DNA from: an uncultured SAR86 cluster bacterium
GTDB lineage: Bacteria > Pseudomonadota > Gammaproteobacteria > Magnimaribacterales > Magnimaribacteraceae
Direction of reading: 5' to 3'
Length of the DNA stretch: 64,000 nucleotides
Assembly: GCA_902542325.1 (NCBI GenBank)
Contig: CACBUE010000007.1
Span: forward strand, 1 to 64,000
Shown here: piece after piece, positions 39,344-49,685 of the stretch
How positions within the stretch are numbered: the first letter of the stretch is position 1
Layout: every line of letters begins with the position of its first letter
Notes under the pieces: model-generated
The model's database searches: none
Told to the model about the DNA's origin: nothing
The model's input: the letters and a program-made list of their open reading frames with translations, nothing else
Made by a program: the position numbers and the translations under genes

Positions 39344-39470
39344 TACAAGCCTCTTTTATTTTTTAAAATCCCGTAGGATTGGGACTATAATCCTCTCCAA
39401 CACACTAAAATAAGCGTGAACCTACTTAAATCAATATATACAAAGTTATTGGAATTTCAAGTGAATTTAA

Positions 39471-42104
39471 ATGCCAAATATATTTAATACTTTAAGAGTA
39501 AAATGGTATCCAAGTAACTCTAAAGCTTTTGCTTTTGTCATTTATCTTTTTTTTATAGGCACTAATAAAACCTATGCTATAAATGTAGACGATCTAAGAG
39601 ATGATCCTTTTAATATCCCAAGCGAGTTTGAGTCCATTGTTTATATCAAAACAGGAAATGTAATCTGTACTGGAACACTTATTAATCATAGAACTATCTT
39701 AACTGCAGCTCATTGCTTCAATGATACTAGTCAAGCTCAAATATTTTTAGGAAACAATATAGACGAGAGCTCTTCTTTTAAAGAAACAACTAGTTTCATA
39801 AGTTATCCAGAAAATAAAAGATATATTAATTTTACTGGGGCTTCATATGATCTTGCTTTAATCAGCCTAAAAGAGCCTTTAATTGAAATTAATTCAATAA
39901 ATATGAGTAGTACAATTCCCAATATGAACGATGAAATCTATTTATCTGGATATGGTTTGTATGGAACTGGATCTAATCCTGATCAAGGCTTTGACAGAAA
40001 AAAAAGATGGGGCAGTAACTCGATTTCTGCAATTAGTGCAGAAGATCTAATTAACGGCATTTCAAACTTAAATTCTGAAGATAAAGACATATATGTTATT
40101 AATTTTGACATGAATAAAAGCACGCTGGAAACCATGATTAGTCTTGGAGACAGTGGTAGCCCGTTATTGATTAAAGATGACCAGGTGTATTTCCTAATTG
40201 GAGTCGCATCATGGGTAAAAAAAGGTCTTGATCAAAACAGAGGATATGGTTCTACAGCAGGATTTGTTTCAGTAGAACAAAATTCTTTATGGATAGATGA
40301 TAACAATCCATTGAGGTACATCTCATCAATTTCAGATGGTATCTGGAGTCAAAACTTAAACTGGGATGAAAGCAGCTATCCTTCTAACCAATCTCCTGAC
40401 AAATTAAATTACAGTGCTGAGTCGGCAAAATACTATTCAGTTTCACTTCTTAATTCTATAAACCTTAAAGCGGCTATTGAGATTGATGCCTTAGATGTTA
40501 TTGATTCAGGAAACTTGGTGTTAGAACCCGATTCATCATTAAGTGTGTTGTTAGATTCTCATATTCATCAAGGATCCATGAGTAATCAAGGAAGTTTTAA
40601 TAGCTCCAATCTTTTTATAGAAAATGGAATTTTTGAAAACTACAACAATTCATCATTTGAAAACACTCTACGAATTACAAACGGATCTCTTTTAAACAAT
40701 GGTCATGTTTCAGCATCGATTATTGAGTCCAATGAAGCATATATATCGGGTGATGGCACTTTCAAGTCCGATATATTTTTGAATAACGGGACAATAAATC
40801 CAGGAGAGCAAAAAAATTCAATAGGCAACTTATCTTTTAAGAGTAATTTAGTTAACAAGGGAAAAATAGAAATAGATTTAGAAACATCAGGAAATAGTGA
40901 TCTTATAACTGCAGATAAATTCACAATCGGAGGCAAGTTATTAATAAATCCAATATCTAATTTTTACAAAGCCAATACTAGTTTTAATTTTTTAAGTTTT
41001 TCATCTAAAGAGGGTTCAGAATTTTCTGATTTAGAAATTTTAAATACAAACCTAGGTCGACTTAGGCAAGAAATTGAATATCAAGATAGCTCTATAAATC
41101 TATTAATATTTAACCCCTCCTACGCCTCTTTTGGTTTAAATAATAAGTCTAAACTAGTTGGGAGGTATCTAGATTCATTAAACAAAAAAACATCACCTAA
41201 CTTACAAAATATCTTAGATCAAATTAATTATGTTGAGACTGATCAAATGGTCTCTGAGAAAATTGAAGAGTTGGTCCTTACAAATGATATTGGCCCACTT
41301 CTTTATAGACTAGAAATACTTAAGACTAATCAAAAACAGGGAATTTTTATAAGTGAATCTAAAATCAATTATAAAAATAATGAAATGAACTACGATTCGA
41401 GGATAAATAGGTTCGATGTTAATTATTCTGGAATTAACCTTGCTTACTTCAATATAGATTCAGACCTTAATGGTAAGACTTCTAATACGAATTCTGAATC
41501 TTCTGCATATGAGGTCAGCTACAAACTACCCTTTAAAGATATAGATATATATCTCAAACTATACAAAGAAGAAAAGGATGATAAATCATCAAGATCCATG
41601 TTTATAAACTCGTATATTTTCCAAGGATCACATAAAAAGAATAAAGAAATAGATAGTAAAATATTTCACATATCAAAGTCTTTCAATACCTTATCTGGAA
41701 ATCTAAAAGCAGGATTTTCTTTTGCTCACTTAAGCATTGAGTTTAATCCATTTGAAGAAAAGTTAAATGGATTTGCTAATAATTACGAAATTGAAGAAAT
41801 TGATCTAAATCTCTTTCTTCCTTTCTTAGATTTTTCTAAAACTTTACCACTTCTCAATTTTGAAATTGATATAGGTTTTGAAATAAGTAAGCCTATTTAT
41901 AATGAAGAAATATTGAAAATGAAAGTAAATATAGACAACTCAATAGATGACTTATTCTTAGAAGAGAATTTAAATCTAAACCAAAAAATAAATTCAACAG
42001 TTTATGGATCTATGGTTTTTGGAGAATCTCTATACGGAAAGATTAAATATTCTAATAAAGGTTCTAATGATCAAGTTGCTTTACAAATAGGGTATCTTTT
42101 TTAG
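39471..42104 (+). CDS. Trypsin-like (S1) serine protease autotransporter
   Basis: TAAHC (His codon 39711), YDLALISL, GDSGSP (Ser codon 40152); passenger-like repeats; C-terminal barrel-like region ending VALQIGYLF. Confidence 0.78.
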   Translation: MPNIFNTLRVKWYPSNSKAFAFVIYLFFIGTNKTYAINVDDLRDDPFNIPSEFESIVYIKTGNVICTGTLINHRTILTAAHCFNDTSQAQIFLGNNIDESSSFKETTSFISYPENKRYINFTGASYDLALISLKEPLIEINSINMSSTIPNMNDEIYLSGYGLYGTGSNPDQGFDRKKRWGSNSISAISAEDLINGISNLNSEDKDIYVINFDMNKSTLETMISLGDSGSPLLIKDDQVYFLIGVASWVKKGLDQNRGYGSTAGFVSVEQNSLWIDDNNPLRYISSISDGIWSQNLNWDESSYPSNQSPDKLNYSAESAKYYSVSLLNSINLKAAIEIDALDVIDSGNLVLEPDSSLSVLLDSHIHQGSMSNQGSFNSSNLFIENGIFENYNNSSFENTLRITNGSLLNNGHVSASIIESNEAYISGDGTFKSDIFLNNGTINPGEQKNSIGNLSFKSNLVNKGKIEIDLETSGNSDLITADKFTIGGKLLINPISNFYKANTSFNFLSFSSKEGSEFSDLEILNTNLGRLRQEIEYQDSSINLLIFNPSYASFGLNNKSKLVGRYLDSLNKKTSPNLQNILDQINYVETDQMVSEKIEELVLTNDIGPLLYRLEILKTNQKQGIFISESKINYKNNEMNYDSRINRFDVNYSGINLAYFNIDSDLNGKTSNTNSESSAYEVSYKLPFKDIDIYLKLYKEEKDDKSSRSMFINSYIFQGSHKKNKEIDSKIFHISKSFNTLSGNLKAGFSFAHLSIEFNPFEEKLNGFANNYEIEEIDLNLFLPFLDFSKTLPLLNFEIDIGFEISKPIYNEEILKMKVNIDNSIDDLFLEENLNLNQKINSTVYGSMVFGESLYGKIKYSNKGSNDQVALQIGYLF

Positions 42105-43744
42105 CTTCTTATAACGTATTCAGAATCAAGTTTCTTAATTTCTTTTCTCAAGAACAAGATGGCCAATAAATTTGGAACAGTGGCTATTGGCCCAATAACT
42201 GTTGCTATATCCCAGACAATCTTAGTATCAATAATTGCAGCAGTAAAAAATGCTCCTACATAAATTATTCTGTAATAAAGAATCCAGCCTTCTCCAAAAA
42301 GGTGCACTGTGGCTCTATCGCCATAGTAAGACCATGCAATTGCAGTAGAGAATGCAAACAGTAGCAAGCCTATCGCCACTATATATTGTCCAAACTCACC
42401 GAAAAGACTTCTTGTGAAGGCTTTACTCGTTAGGTCTGCACCCAATAGCAGTGAATCGCCTGTGATAAAAATACCAGGCGTCTTAAGTTTCCCATCAGTT
42501 ATTTCTACTGAACCGGTAAAAGGCGCTCCCTCATGATTATAAATGACATTTTCTGAAACAGAACGATTGTGCATGAGTGTTATTTCATTGTTTGATAATT
42601 TGCCATCTATTACCTCTTCTTTTCCAGAATAAGTCTGTGGCCCAGAACAAGACAAGATATAGTCTTGTAAGATTTTTATATCTTCTGTTTTAGAATCTGA
42701 GTAAGTTCCATCTAAGTAACACATGGAGCTTTGTTCAAATCTGTTTTCAAATTTTTCTGTCCATACTCCGGACGAAAGGATGACTAAGCCAGTTATAGTG
42801 CAAATAACTATCGTATCTATAAATGGCTCTAAGATGGAAACCATACCCTCCTCTATAGGATTTTCAGTTTTTGAAGAAGCATGTGCAATTGGTGCTGATC
42901 CTTGTCCTGCCTCATTAGAGTAAAGTCCTCTGTTGACTCCTCTTGTAAGAGCAGCAGCTACTGAGGCTCCTAAAAAACCTCCAACAGCTGCGGCAGGAGT
43001 GAAAACGTGTATGAAAATTGATTGTAGTGAAGGAATGATATTTTCATAGTTAGAAACAATTACTGCAAATGAACCAACCAAATACCAAAAAGCCATAAAG
43101 GGAACTAGTTTAGAGGCTATTTGAGCTATTCTTTTTATGCCCCCAATTATTACCATCCAAAGTAGAACGGCTAAAACACCACCAGTTACAATTTTAGGGA
43201 TATTGAAGGTGTCATTCATGACAACAGCTATACTACTTATTTGTGGCATATTTCCTGTACCTAAACACATCAAAAGAAGACAAATAGAAAATAGTATTGC
43301 CAACCATCTCATATTAAGACCGTTTTCAATGTAATACATGGGTCCACCGGAGATAGATCCATCAGGTAAAGTTTCTCTATATTTATGCGCTAAAGTTACT
43401 TCGACAAATTTAGTGGTCATTCCAAAGAACGCAGTTATCCACATCCAGAAGATAGCTGCAGGACCGCCAAGAAATATTGCCAATGCGACACCTCCTATAT
43501 TACCTGTGCCGACCGTTCCTGAGAGTGCAGTTGAAAGCGCCTGAAAAGGAGTTGTCTCTCCTTTGGTATCTTCTTTTACATACTTTCCACTTAAGATTCT
43601 CCACCCATGTTTAAAATACTTTATTTGTGGAAAACCGAGATAAATCGTAAAGAAGATTCCTGATCCAATTAGAAATACTGGAAACCAATATTGATCAACC
43701 AACCAGAAGGTTAGAAATTCAAGAATTGCTGTAAAGGTTTCCAC
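42101..43744 (-). CDS. Alanine/glycine:cation symporter (AGCS) family
   Basis: ALSTALSGTVGTGNIGGVALAIFLGGPAAIFWMW, GGPMYYIENGL, SNEAGQGSAPIAHA; extra ~100-aa loop. Confidence 0.92.
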   Translation of the reverse strand: METFTAILEFLTFWLVDQYWFPVFLIGSGIFFTIYLGFPQIKYFKHGWRILSGKYVKEDTKGETTPFQALSTALSGTVGTGNIGGVALAIFLGGPAAIFWMWITAFFGMTTKFVEVTLAHKYRETLPDGSISGGPMYYIENGLNMRWLAILFSICLLLMCLGTGNMPQISSIAVVMNDTFNIPKIVTGGVLAVLLWMVIIGGIKRIAQIASKLVPFMAFWYLVGSFAVIVSNYENIIPSLQSIFIHVFTPAAAVGGFLGASVAAALTRGVNRGLYSNEAGQGSAPIAHASSKTENPIEEGMVSILEPFIDTIVICTITGLVILSSGVWTEKFENRFEQSSMCYLDGTYSDSKTEDIKILQDYILSCSGPQTYSGKEEVIDGKLSNNEITLMHNRSVSENVIYNHEGAPFTGSVEITDGKLKTPGIFITGDSLLLGADLTSKAFTRSLFGEFGQYIVAIGLLLFAFSTAIAWSYYGDRATVHLFGEGWILYYRIIYVGAFFTAAIIDTKIVWDIATVIGPIATVPNLLAILFLRKEIKKLDSEYVIRS

Positions 43745-43962
43745 TAACCTAGATGGGCATCTAATTCAGTGAAACCACCAATATATTCTCCGTCCATAGT
43801 AATTTGAGGAAAGGTTCTTGCATCAGGAAATTTTTCAATAAAATCTTCTCTGGTGTAATCAACATCGATCATATATTTTTTAAATTCTAGAGATTTCATT
43901 TTACAAAGCATCACCGCTTTATCACAAAATACACAATTGGGTTTAGACCATATTTCTATCAT
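43744..43962 (-). CDS. grxC: Glutaredoxin
   Basis: IEIWSKPNCVFCDKAV, RTFPQITMDGEYIGGFTEL. Confidence 0.9.
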   Translation of the reverse strand: MIEIWSKPNCVFCDKAVMLCKMKSLEFKKYMIDVDYTREDFIEKFPDARTFPQITMDGEYIGGFTELDAHLG

Positions 43963-44061
43963 TGATATTTCCTTGTTAAATTGCCACTATATAAAGACAG
44001 GTTTTATAATACTTGAAGGTATTAAATTTTCTACATCTATTTAACAAACTTTTGATCATTA

Positions 44062-44919
44062 ATGGATAAAAAAATTTCTAATGACATTAATTATTTCACT
44101 AAAGGTTCTGGTAAACCTCTATACCTTATTCATGGTTTTCCAGATTGTGCAGAAAACTTTGAGGCTCAAATTAACTTTTTTTCAGAAAATGGATATAAGG
44201 TTATAGCTCCCTTTCTTCCAGGTTATTCAGAAAATGATAATGAGTTAGACACTTACCAGACTTTGAGAGTATCAGAGATATTCATTAGTTTTATTGAGTC
44301 GGTAAGTGGTGATGAAAAAATATACCTTTATGGTCATGACTGGGGTGCGCCTATCGTTAATGGAATAGCTCAATTAAAACCAGACTTAATTAATAAATTT
44401 TCAACTGGATCTGTTCCTCATGGTGTTAGCCTTCAAACTGCTTTCCTAACTGATGGTGATCAGCAAAGAAAATCCTGGTATATGTTTTTTTTTCAACTTC
44501 CATTAGCTGAAATATCTGTACCAATGAATGAGTATGAGTTTATCCATAGATTGTGGAGAGAATGGTCTCCAGACTTAAAAGACTATAAGAAATATTCTAA
44601 TACTGTTGTGACTGTGCTGAATAAAGCAAATGTGCTCTCCAATGCCTTAGCTTATTATAGGTGCAGTTTTCAAGGATCTCTCCAGCTTGACAGAATTAAC
44701 GCTAAGTCTTCTGAACTGCTTGGAATCAAAATAAAGCCTCCTTGTCTCTACTTTCATGGAAAGAACGATGGATGTATTGATTACAAACTAGCAGATGGAA
44801 TGCAAGACTTCTTCGAAAATTTAGAAATTGAAATTCTAGATCATTGTGGCCATTTTCTGCATTTAGAAAAAACTGATGAATTTAATGATAAATTATTAAA
44901 CTTTTTTGCTGACTCCTAG
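44062..44919 (+). CDS. Alpha/beta hydrolase (epoxide hydrolase/haloalkane dehalogenase-like)
   Basis: LIHGFPDCAENF, LYGHDWGAPI, C-terminal GHFLHLE. Confidence 0.88.
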   Translation: MDKKISNDINYFTKGSGKPLYLIHGFPDCAENFEAQINFFSENGYKVIAPFLPGYSENDNELDTYQTLRVSEIFISFIESVSGDEKIYLYGHDWGAPIVNGIAQLKPDLINKFSTGSVPHGVSLQTAFLTDGDQQRKSWYMFFFQLPLAEISVPMNEYEFIHRLWREWSPDLKDYKKYSNTVVTVLNKANVLSNALAYYRCSFQGSLQLDRINAKSSELLGIKIKPPCLYFHGKNDGCIDYKLADGMQDFFENLEIEILDHCGHFLHLEKTDEFNDKLLNFFADS

Positions 44920-45837
44920 GTATTTTTCCCAGTCTATAAACAAAGCACCTAATTGATAATCTTTTCTAAGATTTGTCTCTCTGGAAAATAAATTCCATAA
45001 ATTATTAGTTTTAGATATCAGCGTATGTATTCTTTCTGTAGTAACTGTATCACTTAAGTACTTGCTGATAGCATCAGTATCGCTGGTAAGACTCTCAATA
45101 GATTTATCCGCATGAAATATAATAGAGTCAGAAAGAATTTGTGACATCCATTCTAATTTTAAATTAAGGGTGGCATTATCATTAATCCATTTTTCAGAGA
45201 TGGAGACAATATCCTTACCTTCTTTAATGATACCCGAAATATCTTTTACGAAATTATCCCTTGCATCAAGTAAATTATTATCTAAAAAATGTTTAGCTTT
45301 GATAGGTAAATTATTTGTTATTTCTAGAGCCTTTAATGCTTCCTTTGTTTGATAATCAGAAAGCCAGGCTAAGCTTTGCTCAATTTCTGGTGAAGAAATT
45401 CTTAGATCAAAACATCGACTTTGAATAGTTAAAGGAATTTGATTTAAAAAATTAGTAGAAAGTAAAAAGTAAGTATTTTTTGGAGGTTCCTCTAATATCT
45501 TCAGGATAGCATTTAGACCATCTAAAGAAATTTTTTCTATTTCATTTATGACCGCAACTTTATTTTTTCCTAAAAAAGAGGATTCATATAATTTATCTCT
45601 TAATTCATGAATTTGATTTATCCCTATTAATTTTTTTTCATCAAGTATTCTTAGATTATGGAAATCCGGATTATTCTCTAATGAGAGTTTATTATTTAAG
45701 ATCTTTTCAGCTAAACTCTCGATAAGAAGACTTTTACCTATACCCTTTGAACCAGAAATAATAAATGCATGGTGAACATGCTCATTATCAAAAATATTAA
45801 TATATCCTTGCAACCAACTAGGTAAATTATTATTCAT
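44896..45837 (-). CDS. holB: DNA polymerase III delta prime subunit
   Basis: HAFIISGSKGIGKSLL, ILKILEEPPKNTYFLLST, QSRC; directly after tmk. Confidence 0.88.
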   Translation of the reverse strand: MNNNLPSWLQGYINIFDNEHVHHAFIISGSKGIGKSLLIESLAEKILNNKLSLENNPDFHNLRILDEKKLIGINQIHELRDKLYESSFLGKNKVAVINEIEKISLDGLNAILKILEEPPKNTYFLLSTNFLNQIPLTIQSRCFDLRISSPEIEQSLAWLSDYQTKEALKALEITNNLPIKAKHFLDNNLLDARDNFVKDISGIIKEGKDIVSISEKWINDNATLNLKLEWMSQILSDSIIFHADKSIESLTSDTDAISKYLSDTVTTERIHTLISKTNNLWNLFSRETNLRKDYQLGALFIDWEKYLGVSKKV

Positions 45838-46447
45838 TTAGGAATTGAGAAATAATATATACAACTTGGTCTTTAACTTCTTGAAAACTTACTGAAGAAT
45901 CTACTATTTTTATTCTTTTTGAGTCTTCTTCGGCTCTAGCTTTATATATATTTCTTATTCTATTGTGGAAGTCAATTGGTTCTTTTTCAAATCTATCTAA
46001 ATTTGCTCTTTGTTTAGCTCTTTCTAAAGCTATTTCTACTGGTAAATCAAATAATATAGTCAAATCAGGAGCTGGTAAATTTAAGCTATTTGATAATTCA
46101 TCAATTAAAGCAAAGTCCATGTTCCTGCCTCCGCCTTGGTAAGCATATGTAGAATCTAAATATCTATCCGATATGACCCATTTTCCATTGTTAAGATTAG
46201 GAATAATCAAACTATCAAGGTGATTCTTTCTATCGGCCATCATTAATAAAAGCTCAACTTCACTTGAGATTTTATTGTCATTACTCAATAGTAATGATCG
46301 TAAGTCTTTCCCTAAAGAACCACTACCTGGTTCTTTAGTTAAGATATAGTCAATCGATTTTTTGTCGAGTGTATTAGCGATGTCTTTAAGGCTTGTAGAC
46401 TTTCCGGATCCTTCAATCCCTTCTAATGTAATAAATTTACCTCTCAT
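45830..46447 (-). CDS. tmk: Thymidylate kinase
   Basis: FITLEGIEGSGKST, TKEPGSG, ISDRYLDSTYAYQG. Confidence 0.95.
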   Translation of the reverse strand: MRGKFITLEGIEGSGKSTSLKDIANTLDKKSIDYILTKEPGSGSLGKDLRSLLLSNDNKISSEVELLLMMADRKNHLDSLIIPNLNNGKWVISDRYLDSTYAYQGGGRNMDFALIDELSNSLNLPAPDLTILFDLPVEIALERAKQRANLDRFEKEPIDFHNRIRNIYKARAEEDSKRIKIVDSSVSFQEVKDQVVYIISQFLNE

Positions 46448-47372
46448 TCATTTGATACTCTAAAACAGCTTTATTATGATCTGTTAGATTTTTTGAAAAT
46501 TTATGAAAGCCATTGCCCATAGATACAAAATACAAATAATCAGTTTCTTTAGGTCTAAGTGCTGCATGCAATGAATCTTCGCTAACAATAGATATCGGTC
46601 CAGGAGGCAGACCTCTATAACGATATGTGTTGTATGGACTATCTATTCGAAGATCTTTTCTTTTAATATCACCATCAAAATTCTCTCCTAGAGCGTAGAT
46701 CACTGTTGGATCAGATTGTAGTTTCATATTTAGTTTCAATCTATTAATAAAAACTCCTGCTATGGTTTCTTTTTCTATGCCTTCCTTTTCAATAATTGAT
46801 GCTAATGTTGTTGCTTCCATTATGTTGGCATACGGAAGGTCATCATCTCGACTTTCCCATAGCTCATTAGAGATTTCTTTCCATCTCATGTGGGACTGAA
46901 AAAGAATAGAAGAGAAAGTCTCTCCCTTTAAATAATAGTATGTGTCGGGATAAAATATTCCCTCCTCAAGAGTAATATCAATAGTATCTAAGTCATTTAC
47001 TAAACCTGCAGAATCAGCAAGATTTAATATAGTCTTCAGTGTAGAACCTGGTAAAAGTGTCAATTTTCTGTAATAAAAATCTCCTTCTAAAAGTTTTTTA
47101 TTCAAAGTATAAACAGATTGAGATGAATCAATTAAGTATTCTCCTGCTTGTAATTTGTTATCTGATAAAGTAAGTCTCGTATAAATCTTAAAAAGAATTG
47201 GATTAAGAATTAAACCTTCTTCAAATAATATATTCGATATCAAAGTGATACTTGATCCTTCAGGAATATCTACTATCACAGAAGACTCTTTGGTAGCTTT
47301 GAAATGAACTAATGTTAAAGCGAATACCGCAAAAAATATAAAAGATATGGAGATAAATTTAAAATTTTTCAC
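46437..47372 (-). CDS. mltG: Endolytic transglycosylase MltG
   Basis: ATTLASIIEKEG, INRLKLNMKLQSDPTVIYALG, SPYNTYRYRGLPPGPIS. Confidence 0.94.
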   Translation of the reverse strand: MKNFKFISISFIFFAVFALTLVHFKATKESSVIVDIPEGSSITLISNILFEEGLILNPILFKIYTRLTLSDNKLQAGEYLIDSSQSVYTLNKKLLEGDFYYRKLTLLPGSTLKTILNLADSAGLVNDLDTIDITLEEGIFYPDTYYYLKGETFSSILFQSHMRWKEISNELWESRDDDLPYANIMEATTLASIIEKEGIEKETIAGVFINRLKLNMKLQSDPTVIYALGENFDGDIKRKDLRIDSPYNTYRYRGLPPGPISIVSEDSLHAALRPKETDYLYFVSMGNGFHKFSKNLTDHNKAVLEYQMNER

Positions 47373-48611
47373 TTAGTCTAATTCTTTAAAAATTAGAGTA
47401 GCATTTGTTCCTCCAAATCCAAATGAATTGGAAAGAGAATAAGTTATTATTTTTTTTGTCGCGGTGTGTGCAGAGTAATTAAGATCACATTCTGGATCAG
47501 GATTATCTAAATTTATAGTAGGTGGACAGATGTTATCTTGAATACTTAATATTGAGAAAATAGCTTCAATTGCTCCAGCCGCTCCCAAAAGATGTCCTGT
47601 CATAGATTTAGTTGAACTTACAATCAGGTCATCTATTTCATTTTTGAAAATTGTCTTAATTGCTTTAGTTTCTGCGATATCTCCAGCAGGAGTAGATGTT
47701 CCATGAGCGTTAACATAGTCAATCTCGGATACTTCAATGCCGGCATCAGAAATTGCGTTTTGCATTGATAGCGCAGCTCCTTCTCCTTCATTTGGTGGAG
47801 AGGTAATGTGGTGAGCATCTGCACTCATGCCAAATCCAATAATCTCAGCATAGATTTTTGCTCCTCTTGCAATGGCATGTTCATATTCTTCAAGAAGTAA
47901 GCAACCTGCACCTTCTCCCAAAACAAATCCATCTCTGTCTTGATCCCATGGACGACTAGCTTCTGTTGGATTTTCATTATTAGTAGATAAAGCTTTGGCT
48001 GCATTAAAACCCGCTATCCCAAGGGGTGTAGTAGCCATTTCAGAACCACCTGTAAGCATGAGGTCAGCATCTCCATGAACAATGCTACGAAACGAATATC
48101 CAATAGAATGACTTGCACTAGAGCAAGCGCTTGCAATAGATATATTTGGACCTCTTAACCCAAATTTTAAAGAAGCGTATCCTGATACCATATTAGATAT
48201 AGCTCCTGGCACAAAAAAAGGAGAAATCTTTTTTGGACCCCTGTCAGAAAGTATTGTTTTATTATCTTCAATAGTGCCAAGGCCACCGATACCTGATCCT
48301 ATAGAAACACCAAATCTATTGAGATCTGTATTTTTAAGATCAATTTTCGAATCATCTAAGCATTCTTTGGATGCAATTAAACCGAACTGAATAAAGGGAT
48401 CTGTTCTTCTTGTTTCTTTTTTGTCGAGATAATCTTCGGGATTAATGTCTACAGTAGCAGCAAATTTAGTCTCAAAGTCTGAAGTATCAAATTTGTCTAT
48501 TTCTTTAACACCACTGGAGCCTTCAATTATGTTCTTCCATGAAGAAGTGACGTTGTTACCGACGGGCGACAACATACCAAGACCAGTAACTACTACCCTT
48601 TTGTGAGTCAT
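47373..48611 (-). CDS. fabF: 3-oxoacyl-ACP synthase II
   Basis: [41 protein letters not shown]. Confidence 0.96.
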   Translation of the reverse strand: MTHKRVVVTGLGMLSPVGNNVTSSWKNIIEGSSGVKEIDKFDTSDFETKFAATVDINPEDYLDKKETRRTDPFIQFGLIASKECLDDSKIDLKNTDLNRFGVSIGSGIGGLGTIEDNKTILSDRGPKKISPFFVPGAISNMVSGYASLKFGLRGPNISIASACSSASHSIGYSFRSIVHGDADLMLTGGSEMATTPLGIAGFNAAKALSTNNENPTEASRPWDQDRDGFVLGEGAGCLLLEEYEHAIARGAKIYAEIIGFGMSADAHHITSPPNEGEGAALSMQNAISDAGIEVSEIDYVNAHGTSTPAGDIAETKAIKTIFKNEIDDLIVSSTKSMTGHLLGAAGAIEAIFSILSIQDNICPPTINLDNPDPECDLNYSAHTATKKIITYSLSNSFGFGGTNATLIFKELD

Positions 48612-48631
48612 GGAACCCTAAAGGCTAGAAT

Positions 48632-48862
48632 TTACGAATTACTATTTATATAGTCGACAGCATTTTTTACTGTTTGAATTCCTTCCGCTTCTTCATCTGG
48701 AATTTCGATTTCAAATTCCTCTTCAAAAGCCATAACTAATTCAACAGTATCAAGTGAATCTGCCCCTAGGTCATCTATAAAAGAAGCTTCTAATTTTACT
48801 TCTTCTGCAGATACGCCAAGCTGTTCGCAAACAATTTTTTGAACTCTATCTTCAACACTCAT
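48632..48862 (-). CDS. acpP: Acyl carrier protein
   Basis: [33 protein letters not shown]. Confidence 0.97.
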   Translation of the reverse strand: MSVEDRVQKIVCEQLGVSAEEVKLEASFIDDLGADSLDTVELVMAFEEEFEIEIPDEEAEGIQTVKNAVDYINSNS

Positions 48863-48973
48863 ATTATCTCTCCTAACTAAAACACGGATGTGGGTTTTAG
48901 AATCTGCGCATTATACTAATTTTAAAAAAATATTCTTCTGTTTAGTGTTATTAAAAAATAAAATGTCAAATAC

Positions 48974-49684
48974 CTACATGTAAAGACCACCATTAATATG
49001 TATAGTTTGTCCAGTTATATAAGAAGCCCCATCAGAACACATAAAACTGATTAAAGAAGCCACTTCTTCAGGTTTACCAAATCTTCCAAGTGGTATTTCT
49101 TTTACTAAATAATCTTCATTTACTCCTGTGTTATTTTCAGTCATATCAGTTGAAATGAAGCCTGGAGCAACAGCATTTATAGTTATGTCCCTTTTACCAA
49201 CTTCCTTAGCAAGAGATTTGGTAAATGCCTCTACACCAGCTTTAGCAGCTGCATAATTAGATTGACCTCTATTACCTATCGAAGCTGAAGCAGACGATAT
49301 ATTGATTATTCGACCCCATTTATTTTTAAGCATCATTTTCAATGCTCTTTTGCTCAGTTGGAACGTCCCGTAAAGATGGACATTCATAATATCTGACCAT
49401 TCTTCGTCAGACATTCTAAGAATAATGTTATCTCTTGTAATGCCTGCATTATTAACCAACACTGATATAGTTTTGTTATCACTTTCTAATTTACTCCAAA
49501 AGTTTTCAATTGAATCTTTTGAATTTAGGTCTAGTAGGTGGCCTTCTATACCATTACTATTTAGTGTATCGACCCCGGAATCACTTGTGGCTGTTCCAAG
49601 AACTTTATAGTTATCTGCTTTTAGTTTTTCAGCTATAGCTTTACCTATGCCTCTACTTGCTCCAGTTACTAATGCAGTTTTCAT
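48974..49684 (-). CDS. fabG: 3-oxoacyl-ACP reductase
   Basis: TGASRGIGKAIA, NNAGIT, YAAAKAG, VAPGFISTDMT. Confidence 0.95.
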   Translation of the reverse strand: MKTALVTGASRGIGKAIAEKLKADNYKVLGTATSDSGVDTLNSNGIEGHLLDLNSKDSIENFWSKLESDNKTISVLVNNAGITRDNIILRMSDEEWSDIMNVHLYGTFQLSKRALKMMLKNKWGRIINISSASASIGNRGQSNYAAAKAGVEAFTKSLAKEVGKRDITINAVAPGFISTDMTENNTGVNEDYLVKEIPLGRFGKPEEVASLISFMCSDGASYITGQTIHINGGLYM

Positions 49685-49685
49685 A

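Noticed and set aside
43435-43443. Second perfect TTATCCACA (DnaA-box-like) sequence
   Set aside because: Lies inside the AGCS coding sequence; with base composition considered, about one such match in the window is expected by chance.
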